This document shows, piece after piece, positions 16,700 through 26,743 of a stretch of DNA of 64,000 nt (within the stretch, counting starts at the first letter, position 1; each line of letters starts with the position of its first letter). A model generated the notes under the pieces. The model was not told the DNA's origin. It saw only the letters and a list, made by a program, of their open reading frames with translations, and did not search any database. Where the stretch lies: NCBI RefSeq assembly GCF_002807015.1, contig NZ_NIPO01000001.1:160889-224888 (forward strand), read 5' to 3'. The position numbers and the translations under genes were made by a program. The DNA comes from Avrilella dinanensis. Lineage in GTDB: Bacteria; Bacteroidota; Bacteroidia; Flavobacteriales; Flavobacteriaceae.

Positions 16700-18016
16700 T
16701 TAATAATGAAAATGTTTACTCTCCTCAATATAAGGGTCATTTTTAGCCAATAGTGGTGCTTTAGCGATGGCATTAAATCCAACGTAGATAAACAATCCGC
16801 CAAAGAACAATATCGAACCTATTTCTGCTATTCCGATTGACCAACTTCCTCCAACAGTACCTGGTGCAATCATATTAAAGAAATCCAAATAATGTCCTAC
16901 CAAAATCGAGATACCTGCCATTACGATAATCCAGCTCAATCGTTTGAAATCAGTATTCATGAGTAATAATATAGGTAACACGAAATTAAATACTAACATC
17001 AGGAAGAACGGTGCATTATATTCTTCTATTCTGAATACGTAATAGGTTACTTCTTCCGGAATGTTGGAATACCATTGTAACATAAACTGAGAGAACCATA
17101 AGTAAGTCCAGAAAATTGAGAACCCGAACATATATTTAGCCAAATCATGAACATGGCTCGTATTCACAAACTCTAAATAACCTCTTGATTTCAGATATAC
17201 TGTTACTAATGCAATTACTGTAATCGAAGTCACGATAAAACTTGCAAATACATACCAACCAAACAAGGTAGAATACCAGTGTGTATCAATCGACATAATC
17301 CAATCCCATGATGCGATAGATTCTGTCACAATAAAAAACACTAAGTAAATAGCAGCCAGTTTGAAATTCTTTTTATGATAAACCAAGTCTCCTGTTTCAT
17401 CTAATTTCAAAGAGTTTTTTCTGCTCAGGTATCTGAATAAATTCCAGCCTCCTAAGAAAATCACTGCTCTGATTAGGAAGAAAGGGATATTCAAAAAATC
17501 TGTTTTGGCCTGGATAATAGAATCTTCCGCAACGATTGAGTCATCCATCCAAATGAACATATGGTTCAAATGTAAGACGCTCGCTATCAGCAATAAGAAA
17601 AATATGATTGACCCCGGCAACAAATAAGCCGAAATTCCTTCCATTACGCGATATAACACAGGTGACCATCCAGCCGACCCTGCATATTGTAATTTATTAA
17701 AGGTAAAAACACCTAAAGCGATGAACATAAAAAATATACAAGCTACATAAACTGCCACCCATGGCTTATTTTGTAACTGGTGTAAAACATGCTCTAAATG
17801 GTGCTGATGTTCTGCTGCTGCCAATTCATCGTGTGTGTCATGCGAATCGGCATGAGCAACTGCTCTATGATGAGCATCATGATGTTGTTCAGCTAATATT
17901 TGCTCTACTTCTTCAGTCGTTTTGGGCATAGTAAGAAATCCATAAGCAATACTTATCGCTCCTAATAACATCAAGACGAAAGAAAAAGTCTTTAATTTGT
18001 TTGAAAATGTGTACAT
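16700..18016 (-). CDS. actF: Alternative complex III subunit ActF
   Basis: The protein is 438 residues with about ten membrane helices, of the NrfD-like type related to ActC. A first helix is followed by a His-rich loop (HHDAHHRAVAHADSHD) before the main helical bundle. ActF is an integral membrane subunit of alternative complex III, a quinol:cytochrome c oxidoreductase that replaces the bc1 complex in Bacteroidota. It lies 27 bases after actE and 21 bases before coxB, consistent with a functional supercomplex with the oxidase. Confidence 0.92.
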   Translation of the reverse strand: MYTFSNKLKTFSFVLMLLGAISIAYGFLTMPKTTEEVEQILAEQHHDAHHRAVAHADSHDTHDELAAAEHQHHLEHVLHQLQNKPWVAVYVACIFFMFIALGVFTFNKLQYAGSAGWSPVLYRVMEGISAYLLPGSIIFFLLLIASVLHLNHMFIWMDDSIVAEDSIIQAKTDFLNIPFFLIRAVIFLGGWNLFRYLSRKNSLKLDETGDLVYHKKNFKLAAIYLVFFIVTESIASWDWIMSIDTHWYSTLFGWYVFASFIVTSITVIALVTVYLKSRGYLEFVNTSHVHDLAKYMFGFSIFWTYLWFSQFMLQWYSNIPEEVTYYVFRIEEYNAPFFLMLVFNFVLPILLLMNTDFKRLSWIIVMAGISILVGHYLDFFNMIAPGTVGGSWSIGIAEIGSILFFGGLFIYVGFNAIAKAPLLAKNDPYIEESKHFHY

Positions 18017-18043
18017 ATCTAAACTTTCAAATACGGTTTACAA

Positions 18044-18592
18044 TTATAACTCAGATTTTAGTTTCAAAACATAATCTGTAACTAACCATCTCTCGTGTTG
18101 TGTAAGCTGGTTTTTATGCGACCCCATGGCGTTCAACCCATAGGTAATTACATGATATATGCCTCCTTCTGTTAATTCTCTTTCTGCGTAATTCGGTACA
18201 CCCAGAAATTTTTCGCGTTTTACCAAATTACCTTGCCCGTCTCCTTTATCTCCGTGACAGATTGCACAATAAATAGTATAAAGTTGTTTGGCTTCAGTAG
18301 CATCAGCTTCAGAAATTTCAGTAAGTGGAGATTTCAGATTAGCTTTTGCCATTTCCAACCCTTCTGTTGTATCAGGGTATTCTTCTGGTGTAAATCCTCT
18401 CGGAATAGTACCTTCAGCCGGCAATTGTGCTTGTTGCCCGTTTTTAAATGCGTCAGTTTCCTGATAGGTTTCATATGACACAGGTCTGTACATATCTGGA
18501 AAAAATTCGTAATTAGGGCTACTCTTATCAGAGCAAGAGGTTGCCAATACTACAACACCTGTCAAAATTAATATTTTATGCAGATTTTTCAT
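18044..18592 (-). CDS. actE: Alternative complex III monohaem cytochrome ActE
   Basis: The protein is 182 residues. A lipoprotein signal ends LATSC, giving an acylated Cys20 that anchors it on the periplasmic side of a membrane. A single CxxCH haem motif (CAICH, residues 109-113) is followed by GDKGDGQGNL and, near the end, the distal Met in YGLNAMGSHKNQL. ActE is proposed to pass electrons from the complex to the terminal oxidase. It sits 10 bases after actD. Confidence 0.94.
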   Translation of the reverse strand: MKNLHKILILTGVVVLATSCSDKSSPNYEFFPDMYRPVSYETYQETDAFKNGQQAQLPAEGTIPRGFTPEEYPDTTEGLEMAKANLKSPLTEISEADATEAKQLYTIYCAICHGDKGDGQGNLVKREKFLGVPNYAERELTEGGIYHVITYGLNAMGSHKNQLTQHERWLVTDYVLKLKSEL

Positions 18593-18602
18593 CTTTATAT
18601 AT

Positions 18603-19124
18603 TTATTTCTCTACAACTTTTACTTCTACAGCACCTGTATTTTTAAAAAATTCAATTGCTTCATCTTCGTTTCCTGACAATGACACTTCCATCAAAAAGT
18701 GGTCGTCGGTAGTTCTCACATCAGGGTTTTCTGCTTTTTTGAAAGGCCATAGTTTACTTCTCAAATAAAAGGTAATTACCATTAAGTGAGCCGCAAAGAA
18801 CACAGTCATCTCAAACATAATAGGCACAAACGAAGGCATATTCTGATAGTAGCTAAAACTTGGCTTACCACCAATATCCTGCGGCCAGTCAACTATCATG
18901 ATATAATTCATCATATAAGTAGCGAAAGACAAGCCTATCAAACCATAAATGAATGAACATATTGCCAATCTGGTTGGTGCCAATCCCATTGCTTTATCTA
19001 AACCGTGAACAGGGAATGGTGTATAAACCTCTTCAATGTGATGATGAGCAGATTTTGTAGATTTAACCGCATCTAACAAAACGTCGTCATCATTGTATAA
19101 TACATGTAAAACTTTTGTACTCAT
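18603..19124 (-). CDS. actD: Alternative complex III subunit ActD (DUF3341)
   Basis: The protein is 173 residues with the DUF3341 pattern: EEVYTPFPVHGLDKAMGL, two membrane helices, and the C-terminal DHFLMEVSLSGNEDEAIEFFKNTGA. It is a membrane-anchored accessory subunit with a cytoplasmic face and no visible cofactor site. It lies 6 bases downstream of actC and 10 bases upstream of actE. Confidence 0.94.
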   Translation of the reverse strand: MSTKVLHVLYNDDDVLLDAVKSTKSAHHHIEEVYTPFPVHGLDKAMGLAPTRLAICSFIYGLIGLSFATYMMNYIMIVDWPQDIGGKPSFSYYQNMPSFVPIMFEMTVFFAAHLMVITFYLRSKLWPFKKAENPDVRTTDDHFLMEVSLSGNEDEAIEFFKNTGAVEVKVVEK

Positions 19125-19130
19125 AGCTTA

Positions 19131-20534
19131 TTAATGATTTACAGATTGACTATTATTCTCTCTTTCTCGCTTATGGTTATCTCCTGAAGATTTAAGAATC
19201 GTCTTAACCTCCGCCTGGGCAATAACCGGGAAACTTCTCGAATATAGTAAGAATAACACGAAAAAGAATCCTATTGTTCCTACATAAACACCTATGTCAA
19301 CAAAAGTTGGTTGGAACATTGTCCAAGACGATGGCAAATAATCTCTGTGTAATGAAGTAACAATAATCACAAAACGCTCAAACCACATTCCTATATTTAC
19401 AACTATGGATATGATAAAAGATGCCATAATACTTGTTCTGATTTTTTTGAACCACATTACCTGTGGAGAAACTACATTACAAGTCATCATCAGTAAATAT
19501 GACCACCAGTATGGTCCTGTTGCACGATTCAGGAATGCATATTGCTCATATTCTACTCCTGAATACCATGCTACCCACAACTCTGTGATATAAGCTACCC
19601 CAACAATCGAACCTGTAATCATAATAATGATATTCATCAATTCGATGTGTTGTACCGTGATATAATCTTCCAGGTTTACCACTTTTCTCATGATAATCAA
19701 CAAAGTGTTTACCATAGCAAATCCAGAGAAAACCGCACCTGCAACGAAATATGGCGGGAAAATAGTTGTATGCCAGCCAGGAATTACAGAGGTAGCAAAG
19801 TCCATAGATACAATAGTGTGAACAGACAATACCAACGGCGTTGCCAATCCTGCCAATACTAAAGATACTTCCTCAAAACGCTGCCAATCTTTGGCTCTAC
19901 CACTCCACCCGAATGATAATAAAGAATATATTTTTTTGGCGAAAGGCCTCACAGCTCTGTCTCTTAGCATTGCAAAGTCAGGTAATAACCCAGTCCACCA
20001 GAACACTAATGATACTGATAAATAAGTTGAAATAGCGAATACATCCCATAGCAACGGCGAGTTAAAGTTCACCCATAACGAGCCGAATTGGTTTGGCATC
20101 GGTAATACCCAATATGCCAACCACGGGCGTCCCATGTGCAAAATCGGGAATAAACCTGCCTGCACTACCGAGAAAATGGTCATTGCCTCTGCAGAACGGT
20201 TAATCGCCATTCTCCATTTTTGTCTGAACAATAAGAGTACGGCAGAAATCAAGGTTCCGGCGTGTCCGATACCTACCCACCATACGAAGTTGGTAATATC
20301 CCATGCCCAACCTACTGTTTTATTTAATCCCCATGTACCAATACCTGTGGATACTGTATATACCATACACCCTACTCCCCAAAGGAATGCGGCTAAAGCT
20401 ATAGAGAAAACTATCCACCACTGTTTGTTCGCTCGGCCTTCTACAGGGCGTGCCACATCAACGGTAACATCATGATATGTTTTGTTACCGAGAACTAATG
20501 GCTTTCTGATGGGTGCTTCGTAATGTGACGACAT
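19131..20534 (-). CDS. actC: Alternative complex III NrfD-like subunit ActC
   Basis: The protein is 467 residues with about ten membrane helices of the NrfD/PsrC family. The GIGHAGTLISAVLLLFRQKWR segment is characteristic and contributes to the quinol site. ActC oxidises menaquinol and works with the iron-sulphur subunit ActB. A basic and polar tail (about 30 residues) ends the protein. It starts 30 bases after the actB stop. Confidence 0.95.
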   Translation of the reverse strand: MSSHYEAPIRKPLVLGNKTYHDVTVDVARPVEGRANKQWWIVFSIALAAFLWGVGCMVYTVSTGIGTWGLNKTVGWAWDITNFVWWVGIGHAGTLISAVLLLFRQKWRMAINRSAEAMTIFSVVQAGLFPILHMGRPWLAYWVLPMPNQFGSLWVNFNSPLLWDVFAISTYLSVSLVFWWTGLLPDFAMLRDRAVRPFAKKIYSLLSFGWSGRAKDWQRFEEVSLVLAGLATPLVLSVHTIVSMDFATSVIPGWHTTIFPPYFVAGAVFSGFAMVNTLLIIMRKVVNLEDYITVQHIELMNIIIMITGSIVGVAYITELWVAWYSGVEYEQYAFLNRATGPYWWSYLLMMTCNVVSPQVMWFKKIRTSIMASFIISIVVNIGMWFERFVIIVTSLHRDYLPSSWTMFQPTFVDIGVYVGTIGFFFVLFLLYSRSFPVIAQAEVKTILKSSGDNHKRERENNSQSVNH

Positions 20535-20564
20535 AATCCTATGATAATATTTGTAAATTAATAA

Positions 20565-23500
20565 TTATACGTTTCTTACTTTTACTTGATATACCACATT
20601 TGGTTTTACGTTCAAATGCTCTAACAAATGGTATGCTCTCTGGTCTTTTGTAAGCTCTACAATCGGATCTTCCGGATTGTTTACATCTCCAAATACCATT
20701 GCTCCGGAATCACAAGCTGCCGAACAAGCACAAGCGTCATTAAATTCATTGGCTCGTACTTTTCTTCCTTCTTTCTTAGCCTGAAGAATTACTGCCTGTG
20801 TGGATTGGATACAGAAAGAACATTTTTCCATAACTCCGCGTGACCTTACCACTACATCAGGATTAAGTACCATTCTACCCAAATCATCATTCATGTGGTA
20901 ATCAAATCTATCATTTTCAGCATATTTGAACCAGTTGAAACGACGCACTTTATAAGGACAGTTGTTTGCACAGTAACGTGTTCCTACACAACGGTTATAA
21001 GCCATAGCATTTTGCCCCTGACGCCCGTGTGATGTTGCCGCTACCGGACAAACTGTTTCACAAGGTGCGTGGTTACAATGCTGACACATTACCGGCTGGA
21101 ATGCCACTTGCGGATTGTCTGCCGGGTCTTCCAATTCTTTATACATATTAAAGTTCTCAGAGAAACCTTTGGCATTAACTTTCTTATCTATATCCTCATC
21201 AAATGTGTCTTGTGAAGAATAATATCTATCGATTCGCAACCAGTGCATATCACGTGATCGTCTCACTTCGTCTTTTCCTACAACCGGCACGTTATTTTCT
21301 GCATGACAAGCAATCACACAAGCACCGCAACCTGTACAAGCATTTAAATCTATCGACAGATTAAAATGATGTCCTATACTACGGTCGAAAGATTCCCAGA
21401 TATCAACAGTTTTTGCAGGAACAGCCTGGTGGTCTAAAGAAACCATTGGCACTTCGTTCCATTTTTCTGCATCTTCTGTATTATAAACATTCAAGGTAGT
21501 TTCTTTCAGAATATCTCCCCTACCCATCAATGTATTGTGCAACTGAACACAAGCAAATTCGTGGTCTCCAGAAGCCAATTCTATTTGAGCTGACTGGTTG
21601 TTTTTACCATTCAGATATAAGGCATAAGCATTCACTCCTGTCTGCATCTCTTCTTTCATCGAAGCTTTACGACCATACCCGAATGCTAATCCGATTGTAC
21701 CCGGTGCTTGTCCCGGCTGAATAATAGCAGGTACATTTTCCAATGTCTTGTCTCCTACTTTTATATTTACATAACTTCCATTCAATCCTCCGTTAGCTAC
21801 GTGGTAATTTTTAATTCCAAGAGACTCCGCATCTTTTCTGGAAACTGTCACATAGTTATCCCACGAAACTCTTGTTATCGGGTCAGGGAACTCCTGCAAC
21901 CATGGGTTATTAGCCTGCTGACCATCTCCCATACCAATCTTGGTATAAAGCACCAAATCAAAATCAGCTCCTTTTTTAGCAGATGCCAATCGGCTTGCAG
22001 CTCCTTGATAATCAGCCCCTACATGAGCAACAGAATCAGACTCATAGCTATAAAAACCGTTATGAACCAAAGTATTCCATGTCACCCCCGCTGCGACTGT
22101 CGCTGCTACATTTTTGATATAATCGTAATAGCTTTCGGTTTTACCCAAAAGACTTAATAAACTTTCCTGGAATTGTTTCGTGCTAAACAATGGTCTGATA
22201 GTAGGTTGAGTTATCGAATAGCTTCCGCTTTTGATAGCAACATCTCCCCAAGACTCAAGATAATGAGGTACAGCAGCAGCAATTGTAGTCGCCAAAGCTG
22301 TTTCATCTTCACGTTGTGTATAAGTAACTGAAAGTTTAACTTTTTTCAGACCTTCTTCAAATAATTTAGCATCAGCAAAAGTATAAAGCGGATTAACACC
22401 GTTCATAATCAATGTATGCACATTTCCGGCATTCATATCTTTCACTAATTGTGCTACTTCGGCAGTATTTCCCTGACGAACATATTTTGGTCGTTGCGGA
22501 ACAAAAACTTCAGATGCCAATGCATTGTTGATAGCAAAAACCAACAACTGAGCATCTACATCATCTAATCCCGAAACCAATACTCCGCGAGAACCGGCAG
22601 ATTTCAATTGCTGTGCAGCTTTAACCACCTCTGCATCGGCAGAAGTAGATGACACAGAAACGCCCGAACCGGTAATCAGATTATACAATTTAACTAAAGC
22701 TAATTTTTGTTCGGCAACCGTCATCGGCACACGTCTGTCGGCATTAGCTCCGGTCAAAGACATGTTTGCCTCAAACTGAATATGCTTAGACATTTTTCCG
22801 TTTTTAGGAATACGTCCTTTAGCATAATTACCTTCATAACCTCCTCCGTTCCAGTCTCCGATAAAATCAGCCCCTACAGAAACAATTACATCTGCTTTGT
22901 CAAAATCATAATCAGGCAATGCACGTTGTCCGTAAGCCTGCTCGTAAGCATCTAACGCTGCGTCATGAGACACTGCATCGTAAACTACTTGTTTTGCAGT
23001 CGGATAAGCCTGCTTAAATTCCTCTATAAGCTTGTCTGTAGAAGGCGAAGCCATAGAATTAGTTAATAAAACAATTTGCTTGCCTGTGTTTTTTGCTTCT
23101 TCCAGACTTGACTGGATTCTGCTTTCCACCTCAGACCAAGAACTTGCTTTCCCTTCTATTTTCGGTTGTTTTAGCCTTAAACTATCATATAAAGACAAAA
23201 CTGAGGCATGGACACGAGCATTAGCTCCTGTACTCGCTCCTTCCATATTATTGTTTAAAACAGAAATAGGACGACCTTCTCTGGTTTTGATTAATATGTT
23301 TGTGAAATCAAATCCGTCTGCGATAGTGGTCGCATAGTAATCAGCGATTCCGGGAATAATTTCCTCCGGCTGAAAAACATAAGGAATTGCTTTTCGCACA
23401 GGTCCATCACAGGCAGCCAATGAAGCTGCCGCGGTGGTAAACCCAACATATTTCAAAAAATCTCTTCGGGTTGTTGAAGATGAGCTTAACGACTCCTTAT

Positions 23501-23621
23501 CCGACAAGAACTCATCTGTAGGAATTTCTTGAACAAACTCGTTGCTTCTTAAATTCTCAACAATCGAACTGTTCTCGTTCAGCTCCTCAACACTTTTCCA
23601 GTATTTTTTGTTTGATGCCAT
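20565..23621 (-). CDS. actB: Alternative complex III iron-sulphur subunit ActB
   Basis: The protein is 1018 residues. A twin-arginine signal (TTRRDFLKYVGF) near residue 52 implies Tat export. Residues about 90-730 resemble a molybdopterin oxidoreductase without its cofactor, as known for ActB. The C-terminal quarter has four ferredoxin-type Cys clusters: CTGCGACVIACH, CQHCNHAPCETVCP, CVGTRYCANNCPY and CSFCIQ with CACSAACDSG. Family members carry three [4Fe-4S] and one [3Fe-4S] cluster. A possible lipobox (LAAC) follows the Tat signal. It forms one operon with actA and actC. Confidence 0.95.
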   Translation of the reverse strand: MASNKKYWKSVEELNENSSIVENLRSNEFVQEIPTDEFLSDKESLSSSSTTRRDFLKYVGFTTAAASLAACDGPVRKAIPYVFQPEEIIPGIADYYATTIADGFDFTNILIKTREGRPISVLNNNMEGASTGANARVHASVLSLYDSLRLKQPKIEGKASSWSEVESRIQSSLEEAKNTGKQIVLLTNSMASPSTDKLIEEFKQAYPTAKQVVYDAVSHDAALDAYEQAYGQRALPDYDFDKADVIVSVGADFIGDWNGGGYEGNYAKGRIPKNGKMSKHIQFEANMSLTGANADRRVPMTVAEQKLALVKLYNLITGSGVSVSSTSADAEVVKAAQQLKSAGSRGVLVSGLDDVDAQLLVFAINNALASEVFVPQRPKYVRQGNTAEVAQLVKDMNAGNVHTLIMNGVNPLYTFADAKLFEEGLKKVKLSVTYTQREDETALATTIAAAVPHYLESWGDVAIKSGSYSITQPTIRPLFSTKQFQESLLSLLGKTESYYDYIKNVAATVAAGVTWNTLVHNGFYSYESDSVAHVGADYQGAASRLASAKKGADFDLVLYTKIGMGDGQQANNPWLQEFPDPITRVSWDNYVTVSRKDAESLGIKNYHVANGGLNGSYVNIKVGDKTLENVPAIIQPGQAPGTIGLAFGYGRKASMKEEMQTGVNAYALYLNGKNNQSAQIELASGDHEFACVQLHNTLMGRGDILKETTLNVYNTEDAEKWNEVPMVSLDHQAVPAKTVDIWESFDRSIGHHFNLSIDLNACTGCGACVIACHAENNVPVVGKDEVRRSRDMHWLRIDRYYSSQDTFDEDIDKKVNAKGFSENFNMYKELEDPADNPQVAFQPVMCQHCNHAPCETVCPVAATSHGRQGQNAMAYNRCVGTRYCANNCPYKVRRFNWFKYAENDRFDYHMNDDLGRMVLNPDVVVRSRGVMEKCSFCIQSTQAVILQAKKEGRKVRANEFNDACACSAACDSGAMVFGDVNNPEDPIVELTKDQRAYHLLEHLNVKPNVVYQVKVRNV

Positions 23622-23655
23622 TGTATATAGATAAATTAGCTTCTTTAATAATTAA

Positions 23656-24924
23656 TTAATAGTGACATTTAGCACACTCTAATCCTCCTAACTGACCAAT
23701 TGTCAATTTCTCCACACCATACTTTTTAGCCAGCTCTTCGTGAATTTCTTTGTAGTATTCATTACTCAAATCTACTTCAGTTTCACGGTGACATTCCACA
23801 CACCAACCCATTGTCAATGGAGAATGTTGTCTCATCACTTCCATTTCTTCTACCGGACCGTGACATGTCTGACACTCTAATCCCGCAACTGAAACGTGCT
23901 GAGAGTGGTTAAAGTAAACAAAGTCTGGTAAATTATGGATTCTAACCCATTTTACAGGTTTTTCTTCTCCAGTATATGATTGTGTAGCCGGATCCCAACC
24001 TACTGCGTCATAAATCTTCTGGATTTCAGCAGTGTAAAACTCCTTACTGTAATCAACATAAGTCGAATCTGCACTACCGGTAAATTCATTAATATTTTTA
24101 TGACAGTTCATACAAATACTCACTGAAGGAATACCTGAGGTTTTTGAAGTTCTCGCCGATGAGTGACAGTATTTACAATCTATACCATTTTCTCCGGCAT
24201 GAATTTTATGCGAGAAGTGAATTGGTTGAATTGGTTCATAGCCTTGGTCAACCCCTATCTGCATCATATATCCGAATGCGAAATACGACCCAAGTAAAAA
24301 CATCACTACTACAGACATAAATACTGCAAACTGATTTTTAGCAAAAGATTTCCAAATCGGCATTGATTTTTCAGTCTCTACATCAAACCCGTTGTTTTCA
24401 GCGATTTTGGTCAATACTTTTCTTACATATACCAATAACACAATCAAAACCACCAACACCAAAGCCAAAGCTCCGAATATCAACAGATTTAACGATGAGT
24501 TATCAGCAGAACCTGAAGAACTCCCTCCATCGGGTGACGCCGCAGGTGGCGCCGCTTTTTCTTCAGAAGTATATGCCAAGATATTGTCAATATCTTCATC
24601 GGAAAGATTCGGGAACGCATTCATCGGAACTTTGTTCCAATCGTTAAACAACTTAACCGCTTCCGCATCGCCTGATTTAATCAACTCAGCACTGTTTTTA
24701 ATCCATTTATGCAACCATTCCGTAGAATGACGGCCTGTTACGTGACGTAACGCTGGCCCGGTCATATCTCTGTCCAACTTGTGACAAGCCGCACATTGTG
24801 AATTAAACAATTGCTTACCTTTAGCTACATCTTGTGCCAAAGCATGTGTTGAGAAGCATAGTAAAAATGCAAAACACATGAAAAGAATCTTCGAAATCGA
24901 GTTATAATTACTCCTTTTTTTCAT
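23656..24924 (-). CDS. actA: Alternative complex III multihaem cytochrome ActA with fused N-terminal cytochrome c
   Basis: The protein is 422 residues. After a signal peptide (ends ALAQD), a cytochrome c domain has CAACH at residues 44-48 and the distal Met region NKVPMNAFPNLSDEDI. A Ser/Gly linker and two membrane helices (about 147-170 and 195-220) lead to a periplasmic domain with five more motifs: CKYCH, CMNCH, CQTCH, CVECH and CAKCH. Classical ActA is pentahaem, so this is a six-haem fusion. It is the first gene of the eight-gene operon and accepts electrons from ActB. Confidence 0.94.
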   Translation of the reverse strand: MKKRSNYNSISKILFMCFAFLLCFSTHALAQDVAKGKQLFNSQCAACHKLDRDMTGPALRHVTGRHSTEWLHKWIKNSAELIKSGDAEAVKLFNDWNKVPMNAFPNLSDEDIDNILAYTSEEKAAPPAASPDGGSSSGSADNSSLNLLIFGALALVLVVLIVLLVYVRKVLTKIAENNGFDVETEKSMPIWKSFAKNQFAVFMSVVVMFLLGSYFAFGYMMQIGVDQGYEPIQPIHFSHKIHAGENGIDCKYCHSSARTSKTSGIPSVSICMNCHKNINEFTGSADSTYVDYSKEFYTAEIQKIYDAVGWDPATQSYTGEEKPVKWVRIHNLPDFVYFNHSQHVSVAGLECQTCHGPVEEMEVMRQHSPLTMGWCVECHRETEVDLSNEYYKEIHEELAKKYGVEKLTIGQLGGLECAKCHY

Positions 24925-25006
24925 AGTTAAAAATTTATCAACTAAATTTTCTATCAGTCATGCGGGTCTATAAATAACCGACCCTGCAATTCCATTAAAA
25001 CTCCGA

Positions 25007-25034
25007 CAAAAATACAACATAAGAATCACTCAAA
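25007..25034 (-). promoter_or_regulatory. Putative promoter of the act-cox operon
   Basis: On the minus strand a TTTG (25031-25034) precedes TATTTTTG (25007-25014) by 16 bases, close to the Bacteroidota consensus. It lies 82 bases upstream of the actA ATG. Confidence 0.5.
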
Positions 25035-25112
25035 AAACCTCTGTCAACCATAAAAACACAATTTATATTTATTCTAAATAATTCAAAAACGTTTCATTTT
25101 GCTGAATTTTAT

Positions 25113-25120
25113 TACTTTTG
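25113..25120 (+). promoter_or_regulatory. Putative -7 promoter box (TACTTTTG)
   Basis: It matches TAnnTTTG and lies 18 bases before the ATG at 25139. It covers an in-frame TTG at 25118, which argues against that codon as a start. Confidence 0.5.
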
Positions 25121-25138
25121 TATCAAATCACATTCATT

Positions 25139-25528
25139 ATGAATATTTTAAGAAGACAGAATATTTTTTTAACAATCGGCTTTTTTCTTTTTGTTTCGAA
25201 TTTTACTCAGGCACAGGAAAAGAAATTTAGATTAATTCAAGATAATCGGTTTGAAGAGTTGTTAGAGCATAAAATGAGCATTAACAACACTTTTTCGGTA
25301 TATAAGAATTATTCTGTTCAGATATTTTACGGGGAAAGAAAAGAGGCAGAGGAAAATTATAAACGGTTTAAAGACCTGTATCCGAAAACAGATGCGACAA
25401 TTATTTATTCTGCTCCTAACTATAAGGTAATCGTCGGGAATTTTAAATATCGTATCCAGGCAGAAAAATTTCTTAAAGAAACCAAAGATGCTTTTCCGAA
25501 ATCGTTTGTCGTTCGACTGAAAGGATAA
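25139..25528 (+). CDS. Secreted SPOR domain protein
   Basis: The protein is 129 residues from the ATG at 25139. A signal peptide (ends NFTQAQ) is followed by a single SPOR-like domain: YSVQIFYGERKEAEENYKRFKDLYP, YSAPNYKVIVGNFKYRIQAEKFLKETKDAFP and FVVRLKG. SPOR domains bind denuded peptidoglycan strands in the periplasm, usually at division sites. The protein is almost nothing but this domain. It diverges from the act operon and stands alone. Confidence 0.85.
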   Translation: MNILRRQNIFLTIGFFLFVSNFTQAQEKKFRLIQDNRFEELLEHKMSINNTFSVYKNYSVQIFYGERKEAEENYKRFKDLYPKTDATIIYSAPNYKVIVGNFKYRIQAEKFLKETKDAFPKSFVVRLKG

Positions 25529-25595
25529 TTCACTGTGACATAGAATAGAAATCAAGGAATAGTGCACAACAGCAAAATATTGTGCTGAAATTTTA

Positions 25596-26243
25596 TTATT
25601 TAGTCGGTCCTATGATTTTAAAACCCAAAAGCCACGTAAAACCATTAAAATCCTGAGGGCTGGTAAAATCTCCGCCGCCAACCGCAAGCTGATAACCGGC
25701 ATTGGCGGTAAAGTGCAGAGCAAGGTCTTCTTCTTTCGACAAATCAAACAGCTTGTAGCTCATTCCAATATTCGGGTAAGCAGCGAAATAAGCATCTCTG
25801 TTCAATTTATCATACACTTTACTTTGAGTGCTTACGTAATAATATCCGTTATAATATTCGGAATCCACCCATTCGTAATTTTCCCGGTCGCGAAGAGTCG
25901 CTACTATAATTCCCATATCCAGGTTGGCGTCAATATGTAATTTTGATGTTTGTAACAACCCGAATCGGTTCGACCAGTTCATCGAAAAATAATAGAAATA
26001 TGTACGTCGTGCGTCTAAACCAAAAGCATGCCCGTACTTTTGACGGGTATAGGCCAAATTACCACCGGTTGCCCAGCGGTCGGTCACATAATAATGACTC
26101 TCGAGCATTAAAGCCGGTAACCTGTCCGACTGAAACGGCACACTTTTGAATGACAATCCGATAGACAAATAGTCCTGGGTGGACTGTGCAAAGCTGACCG
26201 TTGAAAATAATATCCCGATTAATACTAAGAGCTTCTTTACCAT
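25596..26243 (-). CDS. Outer-membrane beta-barrel protein, function unknown
   Basis: The protein is 215 residues from the ATG at 26243 (MVKKLLVLIGILFSTVSFAQ, a signal peptide). An upstream in-frame start would add a 22-residue extension without a signal character. Alternating aromatic strands such as THYYVTDRWATGGNLAYTRQ-like segments and the terminal GFTWLLGFKIIGPTK indicate a small beta barrel. No specific family is recognised. It is convergent with the SPOR gene. Confidence 0.75.
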   Translation of the reverse strand: MVKKLLVLIGILFSTVSFAQSTQDYLSIGLSFKSVPFQSDRLPALMLESHYYVTDRWATGGNLAYTRQKYGHAFGLDARRTYFYYFSMNWSNRFGLLQTSKLHIDANLDMGIIVATLRDRENYEWVDSEYYNGYYYVSTQSKVYDKLNRDAYFAAYPNIGMSYKLFDLSKEEDLALHFTANAGYQLAVGGGDFTSPQDFNGFTWLLGFKIIGPTK

Positions 26244-26502
26244 GGTAAGTATTTTTTTTACCCTACCACAAAAAACAGACCAAAATAATAGCTGTATAAA
26301 ACAATCCAAATTCTTATTTCAAATCACTCCGTGTATTTTTGGCCTCTTATGACTCAAATAAAAATATTTTTCATGTTATTAAATTTGGTTTTACGGTATA
26401 AAGGTAATGATTGAAAGTCGAAGTTTTTTATAACTAAAATCATAAAAAATGTACTACCTTTTTTACAGATAGCACAATAAACATTTTTTTATAGAATCGT
26501 TT

Positions 26503-26694
26503 TTAGATTTCTCTTTTGAAGGTATAGAAATAACCATAAGGAGTTCCGCCCATATCCCGACTTTCTACTGAAACTAATTCCCAACCTTGACTTCCCATTT
26601 TGTTTAGTTCCTTATCAATATCAGCAATGTCAAACTTTGGATTCCAAGTTCCTTTTAGTTTGATTTCTACCGTTTTATATTCAAATCTTTTCAT
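26503..26694 (-). CDS. DUF4177 small protein
   Basis: The protein is 63 residues. It has the DUF4177 pattern: FEYKTVEIKLKG at the start, then LNKMGSQGWELVSVE and a final aromatic strand YGYFYTFKRE. The family is short, cytoplasmic and of unknown function. It lies downstream of a small membrane protein gene on the same strand. The 259 bases between it and the outer-membrane protein gene contain no gene I can support. Confidence 0.8.
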   Translation of the reverse strand: MKRFEYKTVEIKLKGTWNPKFDIADIDKELNKMGSQGWELVSVESRDMGGTPYGYFYTFKREI

Positions 26695-26743
26695 ATTTTT
26701 TTGGTTTAAAGTTTTTTTTAGTTTAAAGTTGTTATCGCTACAA

